A stretch of 22,501 nt of DNA from Aliarcobacter butzleri (lineage in GTDB: Bacteria; Campylobacterota; Campylobacteria; Campylobacterales; Arcobacteraceae), in contig JAAYJJ010000156.1 of the NCBI GenBank assembly GCA_012522985.1, positions 1 to 22,501 on the forward strand, read 5' to 3'. A program made the translations under genes and the position numbers. Each line of letters starts with the position of its first letter. Position 1 is the stretch's first letter. The notes beneath the pieces were generated by a model. The model was not told the origin of the DNA and did not search any database. It saw nothing but the letters and a program-made list of their open reading frames with translations. This document shows positions 17,280 to 22,501 of the stretch, piece after piece.

Positions 17280-18143
17280 ATGGAATTTAAAAGTGAAGAG
17301 TTTTTAAAAAAAATAGAACAAGCATCAAAGCAAAGAGATGAGGCTTATACAAATAATAATCCTTATGAACAAAGTACAGATACAAGTTCATATGAAGATA
17401 CAAATAGTGAGTTAGAAGATATTTTATTAAACTCAAACTCATCAACTCAAGATAAAAAGAAATATATTATTCTTGGTGCATCTTTGGTGATTTTGTTTTT
17501 TATTATACTTATAATAATTAAAGTCTTTTCTACTACCCCAAGTGAAGATACCCTAACACAAACAACAACAAAGGAAAGTGTTAAAGAAGATGATTCTACT
17601 CAAAAGCAATCCATAGAGCAAGAGTATCAAAGAATCATAAATGAAAGATTAAAAAAACTTCAAGAACAAAAAGAGTCTGAACAACAAGTTGCAGAGACTA
17701 TACATACACAAGAGCCAAGTCCAAGTGAAGAGGCTCCAACTATACAAGAAACAGCTACAGCAGTACAAGAACCTGTAGTTGTTCAAGAAAAAGTACCTGT
17801 TGTTAAAGATGAGCCAATAGTAGAGAAAAAAGTAGTTCAAGAAAAACCAAAAGTCTCTTTAGAACAAAAAGTTGAAACAAAACCTAGTGTGGCTACACCT
17901 ACTGGTGCTTTAAAAGGTTTTTATGTACAAGTTGGAGCTTTTACAAAATCTCCAAGTCAAGAGTTTTTGAAAAAAATCCAAACCAATGGATATCAATATA
18001 CTATCCATCAAGATGTTGTAAATGGTGTACTATATAACAAAGTCTTAGTAGGTCCATATGGTTCAAAATCACAAGCTCAAGAAAATATCAATGCTATAAA
18101 ACAATCTCTAAGTTTAAATAGTGCTTTTATTTTGAGTTTTTAA
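17280..18143 (+). CDS. SPOR-domain inner-membrane protein, probable cell-division/peptidoglycan-binding
   Basis: This 287-residue protein is built like FtsN and other SPOR proteins. It has an acidic, Asn/Ser-rich cytoplasmic part (1-60), one membrane helix (about 62-83), a long periplasmic linker (~84-210) rich in Gln, Glu, Pro and Val with repeated VVQEK/VQEKP-like units, and a C-terminal SPOR domain (213-287, GFYVQVGAF to the end). SPOR domains bind glycan strands lacking stem peptides at division septa, so a septal role is inferred. It is not clearly FtsN itself, because its sequence outside the SPOR domain is low in complexity. From memory a SPOR gene follows glyA at nearly this position in Campylobacter. 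trpE follows after 12 bases. Confidence 0.88.
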   Translation: MEFKSEEFLKKIEQASKQRDEAYTNNNPYEQSTDTSSYEDTNSELEDILLNSNSSTQDKKKYIILGASLVILFFIILIIIKVFSTTPSEDTLTQTTTKESVKEDDSTQKQSIEQEYQRIINERLKKLQEQKESEQQVAETIHTQEPSPSEEAPTIQETATAVQEPVVVQEKVPVVKDEPIVEKKVVQEKPKVSLEQKVETKPSVATPTGALKGFYVQVGAFTKSPSQEFLKKIQTNGYQYTIHQDVVNGVLYNKVLVGPYGSKSQAQENINAIKQSLSLNSAFILSF

Positions 18144-18155
18144 TAAAGAGAGAGT

Positions 18156-19580
18156 ATGTTTTATAGTAAAAGCATTTTTTTAGATCAATTTACCCCTGTT
18201 TTGGTTTATAATACCATAAAAAAGATATTTCCAAATGAGATCTCTTTTTTATTTGAAAGTAGTATTAATACCTCATATGATGGCAATTATAGCTTTATAT
18301 TTATTGGAGTAAGAGAGAGAATTTGGCATAAAAATAGCAAAAGTTTTTATCAAGATGAATCAAACAATACTATAGAGATTGATTCAAATCCTTTTGTTTT
18401 TATGAAAGAGTATTATGCTAAATTGGATCAAAATCTATACAAACAAAAAGCCAAAGAGATAGGTATTGGATTTATCGATGGTTTTATTGGTAATATTGGT
18501 TATGATATGGTAAAAGAATTTGAACCAAAACTTAAAAAATCTATGCAAAATCTTCTTGATGAGATAGATATTGCTGATTTTGATCTAATAAGACCTAAAA
18601 TAATATTAGCTTATTCGCATAAAAGTTCAAAGCTTATAGTAGTAACATCTCTAAAAGAGCATCAAACATCTTTGGATCTTATAGAAGAGACTTTATTAAA
18701 GGGAAGCTTTGAGTATCTTCCTTTACAAAAAGCTACTATTTTGGATGAAGGAAAATTTGCTTTTACAAAAGAGCAATTTTTTGAGATGGTTGCAAAAAGT
18801 AAAGAGATGATAAGAAGTGGAGATGTATTTCAGATTCTTATGGCAAATAGATTTACCCAAAGAGCAAAAGTAGATCACTTAAGCTTTTATAGAACTCTAA
18901 GAAGTAAAAATCCAAGTCCTTATCTGTTTTTACTTCAATATGAGGGTTTTTCTATAGCTGGAAGTTCACCAGAGGTTATGGTAAGGCTAAATGAGGGTAA
19001 TATCTTACTTAGACCAATAGCAGGTACAAGAAAAAGAGGTGATACACTAAGTAAAGATTTAGAGATGGAGCATGAGCTTATCAACGACCCAAAAGAGAGA
19101 TCAGAGCATATTATGCTTATAGATCTAGGTAGAAATGATGTAGGCCGTGTTGCAAAAGCTGGAAGTGTAAAAGTCACTAACCTTATGAGAATAGAGAGAT
19201 ATTCACACGTTATGCATATAGTAAGTGATGTTGAGGGCATACTTGATGAAGAAAAATATGATATGTTTGATCTTTTTGCTGCTACATTTACAGCTGGGAC
19301 TATGACGGGAGCTCCTAAGATAAGAGCTATGGAGCTAATAGCAGAGTTTGAGGGTGTAAAAAGAGGGTTTTATAGTGGAAGTATAGCCTATTTTGGATTT
19401 GATGGTAATATGGATAGTGCCATAACTATAAGAACTACCCTACTAAAAGATGATGTTGTCTATTTCCAAGCAGGAGCTGGAGTAGTAGCTGATAGTAAGC
19501 CTGAGCTAGAGTATCTAGAAGTAAGCAATAAACTAGCAGCAAATATAGCAACACTAAAAGAGTTAATCTCACTTAAGTAA
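18156..19580 (+). CDS. trpE: Anthranilate synthase component I
   Basis: TrpE makes anthranilate from chorismate and an amino group, the first step of tryptophan synthesis. It usually works with a glutaminase partner, TrpG. The 474-residue protein has a C-terminal chorismate-binding fold: DVFQILMANRF, GSSPEVMVR, PIAGTRKRG, LGRNDVGRVA and AGAGVVADSKPELEY. PIAGT, rather than the PIKGT of aminodeoxychorismate synthase, marks it as the anthranilate type. Tryptophan-binding elements appear conserved as FLFES (31-35) and NPSPYLF, so feedback inhibition is likely. It lies 12 bases after the SPOR gene, with AGAGAG upstream. No trpG or other trp gene lies next to it in this window. Isochorismate synthase-like and PabB alternatives are less likely. 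Confidence 0.88.
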   Translation: MFYSKSIFLDQFTPVLVYNTIKKIFPNEISFLFESSINTSYDGNYSFIFIGVRERIWHKNSKSFYQDESNNTIEIDSNPFVFMKEYYAKLDQNLYKQKAKEIGIGFIDGFIGNIGYDMVKEFEPKLKKSMQNLLDEIDIADFDLIRPKIILAYSHKSSKLIVVTSLKEHQTSLDLIEETLLKGSFEYLPLQKATILDEGKFAFTKEQFFEMVAKSKEMIRSGDVFQILMANRFTQRAKVDHLSFYRTLRSKNPSPYLFLLQYEGFSIAGSSPEVMVRLNEGNILLRPIAGTRKRGDTLSKDLEMEHELINDPKERSEHIMLIDLGRNDVGRVAKAGSVKVTNLMRIERYSHVMHIVSDVEGILDEEKYDMFDLFAATFTAGTMTGAPKIRAMELIAEFEGVKRGFYSGSIAYFGFDGNMDSAITIRTTLLKDDVVYFQAGAGVVADSKPELEYLEVSNKLAANIATLKELISLK

Positions 19581-19614
19581 ACTAAGAACTAGATAGACTC
19601 TTTACAACTAACTT

Positions 19615-19645
19615 TTTTTGTGATATAATAATTTTATTACAAAAA
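19615..19645. repeat. Inverted repeat spanning the promoter of the second diguanylate cyclase
   Basis: TTTTTGTGAT at 19615-19624 and ATTACAAAAA at 19636-19645 pair over ten bases with one G-T wobble, enclosing 11 bases that hold most of the -10 box. It could be an operator or an AT-rich coincidence. No T run follows it on the plus strand, so it is a poor terminator. Confidence 0.3.
19621..19629 (+). promoter_or_regulatory. Extended -10 promoter of the second diguanylate cyclase gene
   Basis: TGATATAAT is a perfect extended -10 box in the 73-base gap after trpE. The predicted transcript start is near 19636, leaving a leader of about 18 bases before the GTG start. Confidence 0.6.
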
Positions 19646-19653
19646 TTGGTGTT

Positions 19654-20727
19654 GTGGTGTTTAATGTTTTTTTTAAGTTTTTAAATCAGAAGTTTGGCAT
19701 AGGATTGATTTTAATCCTAGTTATCTCTTCGCATATTTTTATTATTGCTACTAATTACTCTTTGATTAGATACTCTATATTTGATATAGAAGATGATGCG
19801 GCTTTGATAAACAATAGTGGTTTTATAAGAGGTGGTATCCAAAAAGTAGCCAAACATGAAAGTAATCAACAAATATGTGATGACTTAATAGCTGATGTTG
19901 ATAGTTTTTTTCATAAATTCTTAATAGAAAAACCATATAATCTCCAAACTACAAAAATGAATCAAATCATACAAGAGTATGCCTTTTTGCAAAAAGAGTG
20001 GAATAAACTAAAAGAACTTATTTATCAATATAGAAATACTCCTACCAAAATCAATAAAGATAGACTTATAGATCAAAGCGACCTACTATGGGCAGATATC
20101 AATTATATTCAAAACCACTTGGTCCAAATCAACGACCAAAAGATATTTTTTCTTAAACTTACTTTTTTTATATTTTTAATAGATTTTATACTTATTGTTT
20201 TTGTTATCTATCTTATAAATAAGACAATTAGAAAGGATTTGGAACTTAAATCAAATATTGATGCACTAACAGGTGCAAGAAATAGAAACTCCTATAAAGA
20301 AGCTATTATTTTAGCACTTGATATGGTAAAAAGATATGATAGAAAAATAGGATTTATTATGCTTGATATAGACTTTTTCAAAAAAATCAATGATACTTAT
20401 GGGCATGATCAAGGAGATATGGTTTTAAAGTCTTTAGTTAAATATATAAACTCTATACTAAGAAGTAGTGATATTCTATATAGGATAGGTGGTGAGGAGT
20501 TTGTAGTCATAGCTCAAGAGATCAAAGGTGATGAATTAATTACTGTTTGTGAAAAAATAAGAGTTAAAATTCAAGAGAGTGATTTTGGTTTAAAAGAGAG
20601 TATTACTATAAGTATAGGTGCTTCTTTTATAAAAGCTGATGATACAAAAGATAGCATCTATAAACGTGCAGATAATGCTCTTTATATCTCTAAAAATAGA
20701 GGAAGAAATACCACTACAATACTTTAA
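19654..20727 (+). CDS. Membrane diguanylate cyclase with periplasmic helical (PilJ-like) sensor
   Basis: This 357-residue inner-membrane protein should make c-di-GMP. It has membrane helices at about 15-33 and 165-187, a periplasmic helical region between them, and a GGDEF domain from ~195. The periplasmic part begins LINNSGFIRGGIQKVAKHE (51-69), which resembles the opening of PilJ/NarX-type four-helix sensor domains (usually SGxxRMLSQR-like). The active site is GGEEF (279-283), with the inhibitory RSSD (270-273) five residues before it. The start is GTG at 19654, with a second GTG directly after. There is no convincing ribosome binding site, and ATG at 19664 is out of frame. Its stop lies one base from the convergent dehydrogenase stop. 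The signal sensed is unknown. Confidence 0.92.
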   Translation: MVFNVFFKFLNQKFGIGLILILVISSHIFIIATNYSLIRYSIFDIEDDAALINNSGFIRGGIQKVAKHESNQQICDDLIADVDSFFHKFLIEKPYNLQTTKMNQIIQEYAFLQKEWNKLKELIYQYRNTPTKINKDRLIDQSDLLWADINYIQNHLVQINDQKIFFLKLTFFIFLIDFILIVFVIYLINKTIRKDLELKSNIDALTGARNRNSYKEAIILALDMVKRYDRKIGFIMLDIDFFKKINDTYGHDQGDMVLKSLVKYINSILRSSDILYRIGGEEFVVIAQEIKGDELITVCEKIRVKIQESDFGLKESITISIGASFIKADDTKDSIYKRADNALYISKNRGRNTTTIL

Positions 20728-20728
20728 T

Positions 20729-21556
20729 TTACTCTTTATTTGAAATAGTTAAACATAGTTTTCTAAATAGCTTTGTTGAGAGTACTCTTTTTGCAAAGGC
20801 AAGAATATATGATGCTTTTGTGATATAATATCTTGGTTTTGGATTAGATGAGAGTAAAATTTGATGTACCACATCTGCTACACTAGAAGCTGGTAGAGAA
20901 AAACTACTACTTTTTCTATTGTCTATTTTATCTATGTATATATCTTTAAATCTTGAATTACTTCTATCTATGGTATTATAAAAGTTATTTATAGCATTTT
21001 GTCTAAATAGACTCTCCACTGGACCAGTGTTAAGTAGGCTTAGACTTATACCACTACCTTCAAGCTCTAAAGATAATGTATCACTATAAGCTTCAATAGC
21101 ATATTTACTTATTTGATATGCTCCACGAAATTTTAGACTAACAAGCCCTAAAATAGAGCTATGATTTATAATCTTACCATATCCTTGAGCATACATAATA
21201 GGTAAAACCTCTTTTATAACTCTATGATATCCAAAAAGATTGGTATCTAGTTGGTCTTTTAGATCTTTTATGCTCAAATCCTCTATAGCTCCAAGTTGCC
21301 CATATCCAGCGTTGTTAAAAAGTGCATCAAGGGAATTATTTGTTAGTTTTAGAGTTTTTTTAAGAGCTTTTTTTATACTTTTTTGATCTCTTATATCCAT
21401 CACATATGCATATAAACCCTCTTGTCTAAGTAGTAATACATCTTCTTTTTTTCTAGCTGTAGCTACTACCAAAAATCCCATTTCATAAAGTGTTTTGGCA
21501 CAAACATATCCTATACCACCATATGAGCAACCCGTAATAAGAATAGATTTTTTCAT
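20729..21556 (-). CDS. Short-chain dehydrogenase/reductase, substrate unknown
   Basis: This 275-residue protein is a classical SDR with an NAD(P)-binding Rossmann fold. The cofactor loop is TGCSYGGIG (8-16), one glycine longer than the usual TGxxxGIG, a form I associate with AYR1-like lipid reductases. Arg35-Lys36 after the second strand suggest NADPH. NNAG (81-84), Ser134, Tyr147 and Lys151 complete the active site. The C-terminal ~50 residues include RKSSSFSLPASSVADVVHQ. Its ATG overlaps the response regulator stop as ATGA, so it is translated with the two-component system, which is unusual for an SDR. The substrate could be a lipid, steroid-like compound or aldehyde; the sequence does not say. 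Confidence 0.88.
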   Translation of the reverse strand: MKKSILITGCSYGGIGYVCAKTLYEMGFLVVATARKKEDVLLLRQEGLYAYVMDIRDQKSIKKALKKTLKLTNNSLDALFNNAGYGQLGAIEDLSIKDLKDQLDTNLFGYHRVIKEVLPIMYAQGYGKIINHSSILGLVSLKFRGAYQISKYAIEAYSDTLSLELEGSGISLSLLNTGPVESLFRQNAINNFYNTIDRSNSRFKDIYIDKIDNRKSSSFSLPASSVADVVHQILLSSNPKPRYYITKASYILAFAKRVLSTKLFRKLCLTISNKE

Positions 21557-22215
21557 GGATAAAACTTCTCTATTTTATACCCTAATCCTCTTACATTTTT
21601 GATAAAATCCTCTTTTAAAGACTTATTTAAACGACTTATCTCTGCTCTAATAGTAGGATTGTCTATAAGCTCACCATCCCAAACATCCATTCTAAATCTC
21701 TCAAAATCAACAATCATATTGATATTAAGAGCTAATATATGTATAATATTTAACTGTTTTTTTGTAAGATTTTGAGGCTCACCTTGATAGTAAAGTGTTT
21801 TTTCAAGCTTTGAATAGCTATAGTTTTTTGAAAAAAGTATATGATTTGTATTTGTTGATTGCTCTCTTTTAATGATTTGGTTGATTTTAATCCCTAGCTC
21901 TTCTAGATGAAATGGCTTTTTCATATACTCCAAAGCCCCTAACTCATATCCTTTTGAGATATCTTCCATATCTGTTAGGGCTGATATATAGATAACTGGA
22001 ATTGTAAAGGTTTTCGCATTTAATTTTTCAAGTAACTCAAATCCATCTATTTGTGGCACGTTGATATCAAATATAAGAAGATCAAAACTCTCATCTATAG
22101 CTTCATATGCCTCTTTTCCATCAGTGATACCATAAGCAATATGCCCTAAGTTGGATAAAAATTCACAAATTGAGTTATTAAGCATAACTTCATCTTCAAG
22201 CAATAATATTTTCAT
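21553..22215 (-). CDS. OmpR-family response regulator
   Basis: This 220-residue DNA-binding regulator has an N-terminal receiver (1-~118) with the acidic pair Glu8/Asp9, phosphoacceptor Asp50 (LLIFDINVP), Ser79 and Lys100 (KKPF). The C-terminal winged helix of the OmpR/PhoB type (~125-220) shows the usual LTKKQLNIIHIL start and NVRGLGYKI end. I start it at ATG 22215, with AGG seven bases upstream; TTG at 22221 would add two residues. It overlaps the kinase stop by 20 bases and the dehydrogenase start by 4, so the three genes are one unit. Target genes are unknown. The co-transcribed dehydrogenase is a likely one. Confidence 0.92.
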   Translation of the reverse strand: MKILLLEDEVMLNNSICEFLSNLGHIAYGITDGKEAYEAIDESFDLLIFDINVPQIDGFELLEKLNAKTFTIPVIYISALTDMEDISKGYELGALEYMKKPFHLEELGIKINQIIKREQSTNTNHILFSKNYSYSKLEKTLYYQGEPQNLTKKQLNIIHILALNINMIVDFERFRMDVWDGELIDNPTIRAEISRLNKSLKEDFIKNVRGLGYKIEKFYP

Positions 22216-22501
22216 GATCAAACCTATAGATAAATTTTGTCTCTTTTGAAGAGGAACTAACTTCCATTATAACATTATTTTTATCACAAATATCTTTAAC
22301 TATTTTTAATCCCAATCCAAAACCACCCTTTACACTATCTTCTCTATAAAAATCTTGGCATAAAAGATCTATATTTTCTATTTTATTTGAATTTGTAGTA
22401 ATAGCAAATTTAATCCTTTGATCTACAATTTCCAATTTAATAAAAATAGGTTTATCTTTATAGCTATTTTTTATTGCATTTGAAAGATTGTTGTCTATAA
22501 C
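22196..22501 (-). CDS. Sensor histidine kinase, C-terminal ATP-binding end (5' part outside window)
   Basis: Only the last 101 residues are in the window, and the frame stays open to the right edge. They are the HATPase domain. The N box is visible as DNNLSNAIKNS at the start, followed by the F-box-like DFYREDSVKG and the G2 box GGFGLGLKIVKDIC. The usual G1 box (DxGxG) is replaced by TTNSNKIEN, so a key adenine-contact aspartate appears absent. The gene overlaps the OmpR-type regulator, its presumed partner. Signal input, membrane helices and the phosphorylated histidine lie outside the window. Confidence 0.88.
   Translation of the reverse strand, partial: VIDNNLSNAIKNSYKDKPIFIKLEIVDQRIKFAITTNSNKIENIDLLCQDFYREDSVKGGFGLGLKIVKDICDKNNVIMEVSSSSKETKFIYRFDHENIIA

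Overview
The window is an AT-rich, gene-dense piece of a Campylobacterota (epsilonproteobacterial) chromosome. The best guess is an Arcobacteraceae-like species. This rests on the low GC content, the use of AGA for most arginines, the order cvpA-fur-lysS-glyA-SPOR gene, the block gap-pgk-tpiA-fabI divergent from nadD-rsfS, the block lysA-HAD-pheA, and tatA-argS. As far as I recall, each of these is also clustered in Campylobacter jejuni. Nearly all of the sequence codes for protein. The longest intergenic gap is 77 bases. I see no tRNA, rRNA, CRISPR array, insertion sequence or prophage.

Layout. (1) 1-1025: the 3' end of a Cache-type membrane diguanylate cyclase, convergent with the next block. 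(2) 7824 down to 1028, minus strand: a seven-gene operon gap-pgk-tpiA-fabI-lysA-HAD-pheA with overlapping or nearly touching genes. It joins triose-phosphate metabolism, fatty-acid elongation, and the last steps of lysine and phenylalanine synthesis. (3) 7890-8731, plus strand: nadD-rsfS, transcribed away from gap from a very compact shared promoter region. (4) 10736 down to 8746, minus strand: tatA, argS and a 49-residue membrane protein. (5) 13320 down to 10799, minus strand: ispG-dnaB. (6) 13398-17217, plus strand: cvpA-fur-lysS-glyA. (7) 17280-19580: a SPOR-domain membrane protein and trpE. (8) 19654-20727: a second membrane diguanylate cyclase with a different sensor region. (9) 22501 down to 20729, minus strand: the end of a histidine kinase gene, an OmpR-type response regulator and a short-chain dehydrogenase, with overlapping ends.

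Most of this is housekeeping: central carbon metabolism, NAD and isoprenoid synthesis, replication, translation, iron regulation and protein export. The regulatory interest lies in four places. The gap/nadD and ispG/cvpA divergent promoters are packed closely. Two genes (nadD and ispG) have a -10 box so near the start codon that a leaderless mRNA is likely. Several enzymes have changed key residues (PheA, the HAD protein, the kinase ATP-binding domain). The window is bracketed by two c-di-GMP synthases and a two-component system. I do not see an unmistakable new multi-gene system. The findings are local oddities in otherwise conserved genes.
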